10,689 nucleotides of DNA, from positions 1 through 10,689 of the forward strand of contig JACZWN010000120.1 in NCBI GenBank assembly GCA_022572105.1, written 5' to 3'. The notes beneath the pieces were generated by a model that saw only the letters and a list, made by a program, of their open reading frames with translations, was not told the DNA's origin and did not search any database. The position numbers and the translations under genes were made by a program. Positions 1 through 6,761 of the stretch are shown here, in pieces; position 1 is the stretch's first letter; each line of letters starts with the position of its first letter. Origin of the DNA: Pseudomonadota bacterium (GTDB lineage Bacteria > Pseudomonadota > Alphaproteobacteria > Kiloniellales > J153).

Positions 1-4
1 AAAT

Positions 5-29
5 GCCCACCCCTCATAGCGGAGTGGGC
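5..29 (-). terminator. GC-rich hairpin at window edge, possible minus-strand terminator
   Basis: Read as minus-strand RNA, the arms at 29-21 and 13-5 form a nine-pair stem (one G-U wobble) around a seven-base loop, and the stem is followed by A then TTT at the window edge. Read as plus-strand RNA the same arms contain an A-C mismatch, so the fold favours minus-strand transcription. The T tract is cut by the window end, so its full length cannot be judged. It could end transcription from the small minus-strand reading frame at 268-441, though it lies about 240 bases beyond it. Confidence 0.35.
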
Positions 30-267
30 GTTACATTCATACTGGATTGAAAGGACACTGGAGGAAATCGCCCGCGCCCGATGGGGCATTGTTTGCTTGT
101 CAGAACCTCCGAGCGCGACGCTGCGAAGTAGACTCCCAGCGCATGTACCTGGCCTTAGCCCGCCACTCCCTGGTTTTCTCGTTCGGGCTTCCCAAGGCCC
201 AAGCCGCCAGGATGATGATGGGAATTACCGCTAACCATTCCATCAATCACCTCGCCGCCAAGCCGGT

Positions 268-441
268 CTACGCCAGCGGGATTTGCGGCTCTTCCTTGCT
301 CACCCATCCCAGAACGTAAAAGACCCAGGAATATTGCCCTGAGTCCCCCGTCTCAGCGCGTACTCCGGTGTTGAGTAGAATCCATTTTTCGTTGGCCAAG
401 AACGCATTAACGTCGTTGCTCGGGCTTCCTGGAATCGTCAT
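268..441 (-). CDS. Small hypothetical protein, possibly a 5'-truncated gene remnant
   Basis: From ATG at 441 to TAG at 268-270 this gives 57 residues. The translation looks protein-like, with balanced composition and many aromatic residues: it begins MTIPGSPSNDVNAFLA, contains KWILLNTGV and YSWVFYVLGW, and ends EEPQIPLA. The frame stays open and plausible for 21 more codons upstream (encoding ...VEVVDPNF) back to a TGA at 505-507, with no ATG, GTG or TTG start in that stretch and no clear ribosome binding site before the ATG at 441. The true N-terminus may therefore have been lost by mutation or deletion. Codon use is relaxed and the local GC is clearly lower than in the other genes, which would fit acquired or decaying DNA. 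I do not recognise the family. It has no signal peptide and no membrane segment. Confidence 0.4.
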   Translation of the reverse strand: MTIPGSPSNDVNAFLANEKWILLNTGVRAETGDSGQYSWVFYVLGWVSKEEPQIPLA

Positions 442-625
442 AAAGTTGGGGTCAACTACTTCGACGTGCCGGACGTCGACGCGGCGGCCTGAAACGGGCC
501 TGAATCACGGTGGCCCCGACCGCTGGGCGACCGGGCGGCAATTTTGTTCTGGCCCACGGGTGCCCGTCTCCGTTAACCTTTGCCCCAAGTGCGGGATACG
601 CCGCACGGGTAGGGAGAACCAGATC

Positions 626-1075
626 ATGATCACCAGCACCCAGCAACGGCCGCTTCCGGCCGGGGTCGTCGGGCTGTCGCAGATCGAGCGCGGCCCACGG
701 TCGGAGCGCCGCGAGGCCACGCCCAGCGGCACCCTGATCATCGGCCGGGACATCCAGGTCAAGGGCCAGATCGAATCCTGCCAGAGCCTGATCGTCGAGG
801 GCCGGGTCGAGGCCTCGCTCGCGGCCGAGACCCTTCACGTGCTCAACGACGGCCGGTTCAAGGGCAGCGCCGAGGTCGAGCGGGCCGACATCGCCGGGAC
901 CTTCGAGGGCACGCTCACGGTGCGCGGCCAGCTCAGCATCAAGGCCAACGGGCGGGTCTCGGGCCGGGTCCGTTACGCCCGCATCAACATCGAGGCCGGC
1001 GGCGAGATCGCCGGCGAGGTGGCGGTGGGCGCGGAGGCCGAGGATGTGGCCGGGGCCAAGGGCCACGTGGCGTAA
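626..1075 (+). CDS. Bactofilin family protein
   Basis: 149-residue member of the bactofilin (DUF583, PF04519) family: small beta-helical proteins that polymerise into filaments without nucleotide and act as scaffolds for cell shape, stalks or envelope enzymes. An N-terminal tail of about 38 residues, rich in Arg and Pro, precedes the conserved core. The core opens with SGTLIIGRDIQVKGQI and repeats short strands with regularly spaced Gly, Val and Ile (VEGRVEASL, GRFKGSAEV, GTFEGTLTV, GRVSGRVRY, GGEIAGEV), the pattern of a beta-helix. A short polar tail ends the protein. The frame is open back to 368, but ATG at 626 is preferred because AGGGAG at 611-616 lies nine bases before it and the upstream extension is unlike the family. 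No neighbouring M23 peptidase gene, a common bactofilin partner, is visible. Family assignment is firm; the cellular role is unknown. Confidence 0.93.
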   Translation: MITSTQQRPLPAGVVGLSQIERGPRSERREATPSGTLIIGRDIQVKGQIESCQSLIVEGRVEASLAAETLHVLNDGRFKGSAEVERADIAGTFEGTLTVRGQLSIKANGRVSGRVRYARINIEAGGEIAGEVAVGAEAEDVAGAKGHVA

Positions 1076-1137
1076 ACTAGGCGGTCAGTCGTGATGAATC
1101 ACTGAGGCACGGAGGATCAACAAGAGAAATTCGGCGC

Positions 1138-1168
1138 CTCGACGTTCCAAGTGGAATCGTCGGAGTTT
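1138..1168 (+). terminator. Possible terminator between convergent bactofilin and frmA
   Basis: CGACGTTCC at 1140-1148 pairs with GGAATCGTCG at 1153-1162 (one bulged T) around the loop AAGT. On the plus strand it is followed by GAGTTTCT, a weak U-rich tail. It lies in the 114-base gap between two convergent genes, where a terminator for the bactofilin or a bidirectional one is expected. The T tract is short, so efficiency is uncertain. Confidence 0.42.
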
Positions 1169-1189
1169 CTGACCGCACACTTCCGTCCC

Positions 1190-2299
1190 CTAATACACCA
1201 CCACGCTTCGGATCGACTTGCCTTCGTGCATGAGGTCGAAGGCGGTGTTGATCTCGTCGAGGGGCAGGGTGTGGGTGATCAGGTCGTCGATGTTGATCTT
1301 GCCCTCCATGTACCAGTCGACGATCCCGGGCACGTCGGTGCGCCCGCGCGCGCCGCCGAAGGCGGTGCCCTTCCAGGTGCGCCCGGTGACCAGCTGGAAC
1401 GGGCGCGTGGCGATCTCCTGCCCGGCGCCGGCGACCCCGATGATGACCGAGACGCCCCAGCCCTTGTGGGCGCACTCCAGCGCCTGGCGCATGGTGGCGA
1501 CGTTGCCGATGCACTCGAAGCTGTAGTCGGCGCCGCCGCCGGTCAGGTCGACCAGGTAGGGCACCAGGTCGCCGTCGACCTCGTTGGGGTTCACGAAGTC
1601 GGTCATGCCGAACTTCTCGGCTATGGCGCGCTTGTCGGGGTTCACGTCGACGCCGACGATCCGGCCGGCGCCGACCAGGCGCGCGCCCTGAACGACGTTG
1701 AGGCCGATGCCGCCCAGGCCGAACACCACCACGCTGGCGCCGGGCTCGACCTTGGCCGTGTTCATGACCGCGCCGAGGCCGGTGGTCACGCCGCAGCCGA
1801 TGTAGCAGATCTTGTCGAAGGGCGCGTCCTCGCGCACCTTGGCGACCGCGATCTCGGGCAGGACCGTGAAGTTGGCGAAGGTCGAGCAGCCCATGTAGTG
1901 CAGCACCGTCCGGCCGTCCAGCGAGAAGCGGCTGGCGCCGTCGGGCATGACCCCCTGGCCCTGGGTCGCGCGGATCGCCTGGCACAGGTTGGTCTTGGGG
2001 TTGAGGCAGTATTCGCACTCGCGGCACTCGGGGGTGTACAGCGGGATCACGTGGTCGCCGTTAGCGACCGAGGTCACGCCGGGGCCGGTCTCGACCACCA
2101 CGCCCGCGCCCTCGTGTCCCAGAATCGTGGGAAACAGGCCCTCCGGGTCGCCGCCCGAGAGCGTGAAGGCGTCGGTATGGCAAATCCCGGTGGCCTTGAT
2201 CTCGACCATGACCTCGCCCTCTTTGGGGCCTTCGAGCTGGACGGTCTCGATGGTCAAGGGCTTGCCGGCCTCAAAGGCGACGGCGGCGCGGACGTCCAT
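1190..2299 (-). CDS. frmA: S-(hydroxymethyl)glutathione dehydrogenase / class III alcohol dehydrogenase
   Basis: 369-residue zinc-dependent class III alcohol dehydrogenase, the glutathione-dependent formaldehyde dehydrogenase (also named adhC or adhI). It oxidises S-hydroxymethylglutathione, formed spontaneously from formaldehyde and glutathione, to S-formylglutathione with NAD+ in the cytoplasm. Catalytic zinc ligands are Cys40 (TGICHTDAF), His62 with Glu63 (GHEGAGVV) and Cys169 (IGCGVTTG). Structural zinc cysteines are 92, 95, 98 and 106 (CRECEYC...NLC). The Rossmann motif GLGGIG is at 194-199, followed by Asp218 (VGVDVN), which selects NAD. Arg110 in AIRATQGQGVMPDG matches the arginine that distinguishes class III enzymes. 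Length is standard and the protein appears intact. The ATG at 2299 follows a strong GGGGGG ribosome binding site. The usual S-formylglutathione hydrolase gene is not adjacent: the divergent neighbour is an aldolase-family gene. Confidence 0.97.
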   Translation of the reverse strand: MDVRAAVAFEAGKPLTIETVQLEGPKEGEVMVEIKATGICHTDAFTLSGGDPEGLFPTILGHEGAGVVVETGPGVTSVANGDHVIPLYTPECRECEYCLNPKTNLCQAIRATQGQGVMPDGASRFSLDGRTVLHYMGCSTFANFTVLPEIAVAKVREDAPFDKICYIGCGVTTGLGAVMNTAKVEPGASVVVFGLGGIGLNVVQGARLVGAGRIVGVDVNPDKRAIAEKFGMTDFVNPNEVDGDLVPYLVDLTGGGADYSFECIGNVATMRQALECAHKGWGVSVIIGVAGAGQEIATRPFQLVTGRTWKGTAFGGARGRTDVPGIVDWYMEGKINIDDLITHTLPLDEINTAFDLMHEGKSIRSVVVY

Positions 2300-2303
2300 G
2301 GTA

Positions 2304-2313
2304 ATCCCCCCTG
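2304..2313 (-). promoter_or_regulatory. Ribosome binding site of frmA
   Basis: On the minus strand CAGGGGGGAT lies about four to six bases before the ATG at 2299. It is an unusually G-rich Shine-Dalgarno sequence and fixes the start codon. Confidence 0.7.
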
Positions 2314-2390
2314 CTTTTTACGCTTGCGTGATGCTTCGAACCGGCCAATATCCTTCCAGGGCCGGTCGAGAAACGCAAGCGCCTCGGCCT

Positions 2391-2434
2391 TTGGCAAGTA
2401 CTGTGGTCCGTTGGCGAGTACTGCGGCCCGTTGG
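2391..2434. repeat. Two tandem 20-bp direct repeats in the frmA/aldolase intergenic region
   Basis: TTGGCAAGTACTGTGGTCCG at 2391-2410 is followed directly by TTGGCGAGTACTGCGGCCCG at 2411-2430, then the start of a third copy, TTGG, at 2431-2434. The two full units match at 17 of 20 positions and all three differences are transitions. Each unit contains the palindrome AGTACT. The 20-bp period is close to two helical turns, so bound proteins would face the same side of the DNA. The element sits just before the ribosome binding site of the aldolase gene and about 95 bases from the frmA start, which suits an operator for one or both genes. That role is inference. Confidence 0.55.
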
Positions 2435-2448
2435 TGGGGAGGTAAGCG

Positions 2449-3180
2449 ATGGCCGACGATCTTCGCCAGGCCCGGATCGACCTGGCGGCGGCCTTGCGTC
2501 TGGCCGAGCGTTTCGGCCTGCACGAGGGCATCTGCAACCACTTCAGCTACGCGGTGCCGGGCCGGGACGGCCGCTTCCTGCTCAACCCCTACGGCACCCA
2601 CTGGTCCCAGGTGACCGCGAGTGGCTTGTTGTTGGTCGACAAGGACGGCAGCGTGCTCGAGGGCGACGGCCAGGCCGAGACCTCCGCCTTCTGCATCCAC
2701 GCGCCCATCCACCTGCGCCACGGGCGCGCCAACGCCGTGCTCCATACCCACATGCCCTACGCCACCACCCTGACCTCGCTCGAGGACGGCCGGCTCGAGC
2801 CGGTGACCCAGAACGCACTGCGCTTCCACGGCGATGTCGCCTACGACGACGACTACAGCGGCGTCGCCGAGGACCCGGCCGAGGGCGAACGCATGGCCGG
2901 CGTCCTGGGCGACAAGCGGGTGCTGTTCCTGGCCCACCACGGGGTCGTCGTGGTGGGGGCGACCATGGCCCAGGCCTTCGACGACCTCTACTACCTGGAG
3001 CGCGCCTGCGAGGTGCAGGTGCTCGCCATGTCGACCGGGCGCCCCTTGAAGCGCATCGGCGCCAACCTGGCCGGCTCGGCGTTTTCGTCCTGGCGCGGCA
3101 AGGACGGCAGCTACGCCAAGGCCCACTTCGAGGCCTTGAAGCGCGTTCTCGACGCCGAGGACCCGGGCTACGCGCAGTAG
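2449..3180 (+). CDS. Class II aldolase/adducin family protein
   Basis: 243-residue single-domain member of the class II aldolase/adducin family (PF00596; fuculose- and ribulose-phosphate aldolase/epimerase fold), zinc-dependent enzymes that cleave or epimerise sugar phosphates and related hydroxy acids. The zinc site is recognisable: His99 and His101 in VLHTHMPYATTLTS, and His164 in LAHHGVVVVG. Glu77 in QAETSAFCIH lies where the catalytic acid is expected. The N-terminal EGICNHFSYAVPG matches the family's phosphate-binding start. The C-terminal half contains the helical DDLYYLERACEVQ typical of the alphaproteobacterial members annotated simply as aldolase. ATG at 2449 follows GGGGAGG at 2436-2442. 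The gene is divergent from frmA and convergent with the sulfotransferase, so it is probably monocistronic. The substrate cannot be told from sequence. Confidence 0.9.
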   Translation: MADDLRQARIDLAAALRLAERFGLHEGICNHFSYAVPGRDGRFLLNPYGTHWSQVTASGLLLVDKDGSVLEGDGQAETSAFCIHAPIHLRHGRANAVLHTHMPYATTLTSLEDGRLEPVTQNALRFHGDVAYDDDYSGVAEDPAEGERMAGVLGDKRVLFLAHHGVVVVGATMAQAFDDLYYLERACEVQVLAMSTGRPLKRIGANLAGSAFSSWRGKDGSYAKAHFEALKRVLDAEDPGYAQ

Positions 3181-3200
3181 GGCGGGGGACGCGCCCCCTA
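3178..3200. terminator. Inverted repeat joining the two convergent stop codons
   Basis: The aldolase stop TAG at 3178-3180 and the sulfotransferase stop (CTA at 3198-3200 on the plus strand) form the two ends of one GC-rich inverted repeat. Alternative five-base stems are possible: GGGCG 3180-3184 with CGCCC 3192-3196, or GGGGG 3184-3188 with CCCCC 3194-3198. It is symmetrical and could act on both strands, but neither side has a T tract, so it may only stall or protect the 3' ends. Confidence 0.35.
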
Positions 3201-3833
3201 TGTGTCGAAGACGCTCGGGCGCGCCTCGCGGAACTCTTCGGTGGTGTTGGTGCGCGGGAAGGGCCGGTCGGGGACCGGGACCCCGAGGAACGCGCAGAGC
3301 GGCGCCCAACCCTGCGAAACGTCGTAGGCCAAGAGGCGCTCGGGCGCGATGGTGCGGCGGACCTCCTCGGCGTGGGCCCGGTAGACGGCGAGCGCGTGGT
3401 CGCGCTCGTCGAGCCGGCCGCCGAAGGTCTGCGCGACGATGATCTCGTGGGCCATCTCCATGGTATCGCGGAAATGGCCCGGCTCGCGCGTCGGCCAGCC
3501 TTTGATCACCGGGTAGATGGTCGCGTGCACGCTGTCGAACCAGCTTTCCGGGTCGCGCAGGGTCAGCAGCACCTTGGCGTCGGAGTAGTGGGCCGCGATC
3601 TCGCGCCAGAAGCGCGCCGAGGGCCAATCGACGCAAGACCGGTAGTCGGCGAAGACCTCGTCCCAGGCCGGTAATTGGCCGCGCGCCGCCGCCTGCCAGT
3701 AGGGCAGTTGCTCCGGATGGTCGCGCACTTCGTACATGTGGTGGCAGGGTCCGAAGCCCAGGTGTTCGAGCGCGAGTTTCAACGAATGGGTCCCGGTCCG
3801 CCCGAGCGCGGCCCCGACGATTTTCAACGCCAT
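3198..3833 (-). CDS. Sulfotransferase family protein
   Basis: 211-residue protein of the PAPS-dependent sulfotransferase superfamily, closest in pattern to the Sulfotransfer_4 type (PF17784). Members move a sulfuryl group from 3'-phosphoadenylyl sulfate to an acceptor alcohol. The N-terminal 5'-phosphosulfate loop is GRTGTHSLKLALEHLG (residues 11-26), immediately after the first beta strand. The 3'-phosphate motif is LLTLRDPESWFDSV, with Arg93 and Ser101. The small size is normal for this subgroup. ATG at 3833 is chosen because GGGGGAT precedes it at good spacing and the protein then begins MALKIVGAALGRTGT, as the family does; the longer frame from 3920 adds 29 unlikely residues. It lies 88 bases downstream of the acyl-CoA synthetase on the same strand, so co-transcription is possible. 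The acceptor is unknown. Confidence 0.88.
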   Translation of the reverse strand: MALKIVGAALGRTGTHSLKLALEHLGFGPCHHMYEVRDHPEQLPYWQAAARGQLPAWDEVFADYRSCVDWPSARFWREIAAHYSDAKVLLTLRDPESWFDSVHATIYPVIKGWPTREPGHFRDTMEMAHEIIVAQTFGGRLDERDHALAVYRAHAEEVRRTIAPERLLAYDVSQGWAPLCAFLGVPVPDRPFPRTNTTEEFREARPSVFDT

Positions 3834-3921
3834 GCGATATCCCCCGAAAGCTCGAACCGGGAGTATGCCGCGCCCGCAAGCCCTTGGCGAGCGGTCCGAG
3901 GGATTGCGTGCAGTCCGCAAC

Positions 3922-5514
3922 TCATCCTTCGGTCTCGCGGTGGCGCAGCAGGGCGCGTTGGATCTTGCCGCTGATGGTTTTGGGGAGCGCGTCGACGAAC
4001 TCGATGCGGCGCGGGTATTTGTAGGGCGCCGTGGCCGCCTTGACGTGCGCCTGCAGGTCTTCGGCCAGGCGCGCGCTGGCCAGGGCGGGATCGTGCAGGA
4101 TGACGAAGGCCTTGACGATCTCGCCGCGCTTCGCGTCCGGCACGCCGACGACGGCGCTTTCCCGGACCGCCGGATGTTCGATCAGGGCGTTCTCGACCTC
4201 CTGCGGGCCGATCCGGTAGCCGGCGGAATTGATGATGTCGTCGCTGCGCCCCAGATAGAACAGATATCCGTCGTCGTCCTGGCGGACGTTGTCGCCGGTC
4301 TTGAACCACGCGACGCCGTCGAGCGTGACCACGTTGGCGGCGGTCCGTTCCGGGTCGTTCCAGTAGCTCGGCATGACCTGGGGGTTGGGCAGCCGGACCA
4401 CCAGCTGCCCCTCGCTGCCCGGGCCCGCGACCGCGCCCGCCTCGGTCAGCACGCCGATCTCCACGCCCGGCAAGGCCTTGCCCATGCTGCCCGGCTTCAC
4501 GGCCATGCCCGGGTAGTTGAGCACCGTCATCAGGGTTTCGGTCTGCCCGTAGCCGTCGAGCAACGGCACGTTGGTCATCGAGGTCCACGCCTCGAGCACC
4601 TCCGGGTTGACCGATTCCCCAGCCGAGACCGTGAGACGCAGGCTCGACAGGTCGTAGCGGCCGGCATCTTCCAGGATCAACCGCCGGAGCTCGGTGGCCG
4701 CCGCGCAGAACACGGTCACCTGGTAATGCTCGAGAAGCCGCAGGCGCTTGGCCGCATCGAAGGGCCCGTCATAGAACAAGACGGCGCTGCCCCGGCTCCA
4801 GGGGCCGAACAGGATGCTGGTCCCGGCCTTCGACCAGCCGGTATCGGCGGTGCACCACATGAGGTCGCCGCCGTCCAGCGTCAGCCAGTATTGGGCCGAG
4901 ACGCGCCAGACGAACAGCGCCCGCGAGGCGTGGCACACCCCCTTCGGAGGCCCGGTCGAGCCCGAGGTGTAGTACATCACCGCCGGGTCCTCGGCGCTCA
5001 GGTCGCACGGCACGCAGTCGCTCGAGCAGGCCGCCGTCTCCGAATAGGCGGACCAGCCGCCGACTTGCCCGCCCACGGCGAGGCGCGCCTTCAACCGCTC
5101 CGGCGCGCGGAATTTTCCGGTCTGCTCGGCCGTCGTGATCGCGGCCACGGCGCCGGCGTGCGCGACGCGATACGCCACGTCGCCCTCGCTCAGCATGGTG
5201 ATGCAGGGGATCGGCACGGCGCCCAGCTTGAGGCAGGCGACCATGGCGATCTGCCATTCCGGAATCCGGGGCAGCATGACGATGACCCGCTCGCCCTTGG
5301 CCACGCCGCGCCCGGCGAGCCAGTTCGCCACTTGGTTCGACAGTCGGCGAATGTCGGCGAAGGAAAACCGGCGCTCGTCGCCGCGCTCGTTGCACCAGAT
5401 CAGCGCGGCCCGCGCCGGGTCCTCGGCCAGCGCATCGACCACGTCGCGGCCGAAGTTGAAGCGTTCCGGAACCTCCAGCCGATGCGCCCGATAGGTCGCG
5501 TCGTAATCGATCAT
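3922..5514 (-). CDS. AMP-forming acyl-CoA synthetase (MACS/acetyl-CoA synthetase-like)
   Basis: 530-residue adenylate-forming enzyme of the ANL superfamily (PF00501 with C-terminal PF13193). It activates a carboxylic acid to acyl-AMP and then acyl-CoA using ATP. Visible signatures are the P-loop YYTSGSTGPPKGV (about residues 181-193), the adenine/Mg motif DGYGQTE, the ribose-binding Asp in WFKTGDNV, the hinge FYLGRSDDIINSAGYRIGP, and the catalytic lysine in LPKTISGKIQR near the C-terminus. The overall pattern resembles medium-chain acyl-CoA synthetases rather than the longer acetyl-CoA synthetases. The frame can start at GTG 5526, but there the Shine-Dalgarno AAGGG would overlap the start; ATG at 5514 lies 11 bases after AAGGG and begins MIDYDATYRAH, which fits better. 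A promoter-like sequence lies just upstream. Substrate chain length is not deducible. Confidence 0.93.
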   Translation of the reverse strand: MIDYDATYRAHRLEVPERFNFGRDVVDALAEDPARAALIWCNERGDERRFSFADIRRLSNQVANWLAGRGVAKGERVIVMLPRIPEWQIAMVACLKLGAVPIPCITMLSEGDVAYRVAHAGAVAAITTAEQTGKFRAPERLKARLAVGGQVGGWSAYSETAACSSDCVPCDLSAEDPAVMYYTSGSTGPPKGVCHASRALFVWRVSAQYWLTLDGGDLMWCTADTGWSKAGTSILFGPWSRGSAVLFYDGPFDAAKRLRLLEHYQVTVFCAAATELRRLILEDAGRYDLSSLRLTVSAGESVNPEVLEAWTSMTNVPLLDGYGQTETLMTVLNYPGMAVKPGSMGKALPGVEIGVLTEAGAVAGPGSEGQLVVRLPNPQVMPSYWNDPERTAANVVTLDGVAWFKTGDNVRQDDDGYLFYLGRSDDIINSAGYRIGPQEVENALIEHPAVRESAVVGVPDAKRGEIVKAFVILHDPALASARLAEDLQAHVKAATAPYKYPRRIEFVDALPKTISGKIQRALLRHRETEG

Positions 5515-5560
5515 GCGATGGTGCACCCTTCAGAACCCCACTTTGCGGGTCCCGATTTCG

Positions 5561-5588
5561 ATCATAGCCGAGGGCGCAATCGGCACAA
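5561..5588 (-). promoter_or_regulatory. Sigma70-like promoter for the acyl-CoA synthetase gene
   Basis: On the minus strand TTGTGC (5588-5583) and TATGAT (5566-5561) are separated by 16 bases. The -10 matches the consensus at five of six positions; the -35 matches only TTG. The predicted start near 5554 gives a leader of about 40 bases to the ATG at 5514. It sits directly after the T-rich tail of the upstream terminator, so the two genes look like separate transcription units. Confidence 0.5.
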
Positions 5589-5617
5589 AGCAAAGCCGGG
5601 GCCCGAAGACCCCGGCT
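5582..5617 (-). terminator. Rho-independent terminator of the ATP-grasp gene
   Basis: On the minus strand AGCCGGGG (5617-5610) pairs perfectly with CCCCGGCT (5601-5594) around the loop TCTTCGGG, and is followed by TTTGCTTTG. An eight-pair GC stem plus a T-rich tail, 29 bases after the stop codon at 5646, makes a convincing intrinsic terminator. Confidence 0.75.
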
Positions 5618-5645
5618 CGGCAGAACGGGGAGTGGAGACGGCGCT

Positions 5646-6617
5646 TTATTCGGCGGCGGCCATCGGCAGCCGTTCGCGGAGCTTGGCGAGCTCCTGGCCC
5701 AGGAAGCGGGCGACCGCGCGCATGCCGGTCAAGGGCACGCCCGCCTCGGCCTCGGCCTGGGCGTTGTAGTTGGTGTTGGTGTTGACGTCGTAGGTGTACA
5801 TCTCGCCGCGCGCGTCGGTGATGAACTCGATGCCGGCGATCTCGATGCCGTTCTCGGCCAGGAAGCGCCGGTAGCGCGCCAGGATCGGGTCGTCGAAGTC
5901 GGTCACGATGGTGAACTTGTTGGGCTTGGGCGCATCGGCCGGGCAGAAGGCGTTCTCGATGTTGCAGGCGTCCGCCGGGCACAGCTCGAAGCCGTCGCTG
6001 GTGTCGACCCGCACCGCATAGAGGAAGTCGCCGCCGACGAACTCGCAGCGGGTGATGAACGGTTCGTTGGGGCGGATATACTCTTGGATCAGCCAGACCC
6101 CGTCGATCGGCGCCTCCTCGTCGGCGCCCGGGCCGTCCAGGTAGTCGGTCATGGCGTCCAAGGACTGGAACAGCTGCACGCCCAGGCCCTTGCCGCCGCG
6201 GTTGGGCTTGAGGATCCACGGGCCGGGGCCGAACTCGCGCGCCGCGGTCAGCACGTGGTCGCGGCCGACCGCGGCCACGGTGCGCGGCGTGCGCACGCCG
6301 GCGCGCTCGAGCGCGGCGTACTGGGCCAGCTTGCTGAGCTCGAGATAGAGCGCGCGGGAGGTGTTGACGACCCGGCGCTCGTAGGCCTCCAGCCAGTTGA
6401 GCACGCCGTGGGTCAGCTCCGGCGCGTAGCGGTGGCCGCGGGTGTGCGAGGAGGCGCTCATGCGGTTGTAGTAGACGCCCTCGGGCGGCGCCCGGTCGAA
6501 GGCGATCGTGCCCTCGTTCAGGAACCACTCGTCGTAGGGCAGGCCGAGCTCGGCGAAGGCCGCGCGTAGCGGCTCCACCCAGGCGCTGTTCTCGTGCAGC
6601 ACGGTGATCCGGCTCAT
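5646..6617 (-). CDS. RimK-like ATP-grasp ligase, substrate unknown
   Basis: 323-residue ATP-grasp protein of the RimK-like alpha-L-glutamate ligase group, which joins a carboxylate to an amine through an acyl-phosphate. A pre-ATP-grasp domain (about 1-110) contains VYYNRMSASSHTRGH (48-62), a signature seen in RimK relatives. The ATP-binding domain has Lys136 in WILKPNRGG and the glycine loop GGKGLG at 140-145, then LIQEYI (175-180). The Mg-binding end is Glu263 (GIEFITD) and Asp276/Asn278 in YDVNTNTNYN. No signal peptide is visible. ATG at 6617 follows GGGG at 6627-6630 with a nine-base spacer. It stands alone between its own terminator and a divergent gene, so the context does not suggest a substrate. 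Ribosomal S6 modification, peptide tailing and small-molecule ligation are all possible. Confidence 0.85.
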   Translation of the reverse strand: MSRITVLHENSAWVEPLRAAFAELGLPYDEWFLNEGTIAFDRAPPEGVYYNRMSASSHTRGHRYAPELTHGVLNWLEAYERRVVNTSRALYLELSKLAQYAALERAGVRTPRTVAAVGRDHVLTAAREFGPGPWILKPNRGGKGLGVQLFQSLDAMTDYLDGPGADEEAPIDGVWLIQEYIRPNEPFITRCEFVGGDFLYAVRVDTSDGFELCPADACNIENAFCPADAPKPNKFTIVTDFDDPILARYRRFLAENGIEIAGIEFITDARGEMYTYDVNTNTNYNAQAEAEAGVPLTGMRAVARFLGQELAKLRERLPMAAAE

Positions 6618-6637
6618 GCCCTTTAACCCCGTTTTTG

Positions 6638-6668
6638 AGTGTAATTTATGGCTTTATCTCCCTGTCGA
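6638..6668 (-). promoter_or_regulatory. Weak candidate promoter for the ATP-grasp gene
   Basis: The 6631-6690 stretch is strikingly AT-rich for this window. On the minus strand TCGACA (6668-6663) and TACACT (6643-6638) resemble -35 and -10 elements but with a long 19-base spacer, and would give a leader of only about 14 bases. I regard the AT-rich block as a promoter region and the exact elements as uncertain. Confidence 0.27.
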
Positions 6669-6722
6669 ATGTTAAATTAAGGAATTCTTACGCCGGTTAC
6701 AAGAGAATCCGGCGGCGCCAGG

Positions 6723-6748
6723 GCCGGCGTCACGGCATCGTGACCGGC
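6723..6748. repeat. Imperfect inverted repeat (hairpin) in divergent spacer
   Basis: GCCGGCGTCACG at 6723-6734 and CGTGACCGGC at 6739-6748 form a ten-pair stem with a two-base bulge around the loop GCAT. It lies between the divergent ATP-grasp and hydrolase genes and has no T tract on either strand, so a terminator is unlikely. It could be an operator-like dyad or part of a structured leader. Confidence 0.5.
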
Positions 6749-6761
6749 ATTCCCGGAGTGG

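Larger units (their letters stand above)
1..610. other. Gene-poor, lower-GC region upstream of the bactofilin
   Basis: Apart from the small minus-strand frame at 268-441 and the edge hairpin, I see no convincing gene here. The plus-strand frame at 47-319 encodes a composition that does not look like a protein and has no good ribosome binding site. The stretch immediately before the bactofilin holds one TTAACC at 573-578, too little to call a CtrA site. Confidence 0.5.

Noticed and set aside
47..319. 90-residue plus-strand frame near the window start
   Set aside because: No ribosome binding site and no protein-like pattern. It overlaps the more plausible minus-strand frame at 268-441.
573..578. 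TTAACC as a CtrA half-site before the bactofilin
   Set aside because: The second half-site at the required spacing is absent.
452..1066. Long minus-strand reading frame opposite the bactofilin
   Set aside because: Composition is typical of the antisense of a GC-rich gene, and the plus strand encodes a clear bactofilin.
1077..2027. 316-residue minus-strand frame overlapping frmA
   Set aside because: Arg- and Pro-rich shadow frame of frmA with no recognisable motif.
3736..5769. 677-residue plus-strand reading frame
   Set aside because: It lies antisense to the acyl-CoA synthetase and the sulfotransferase 5' end, both with full family motifs. The product is Arg/Ala/Gly-rich without domains.
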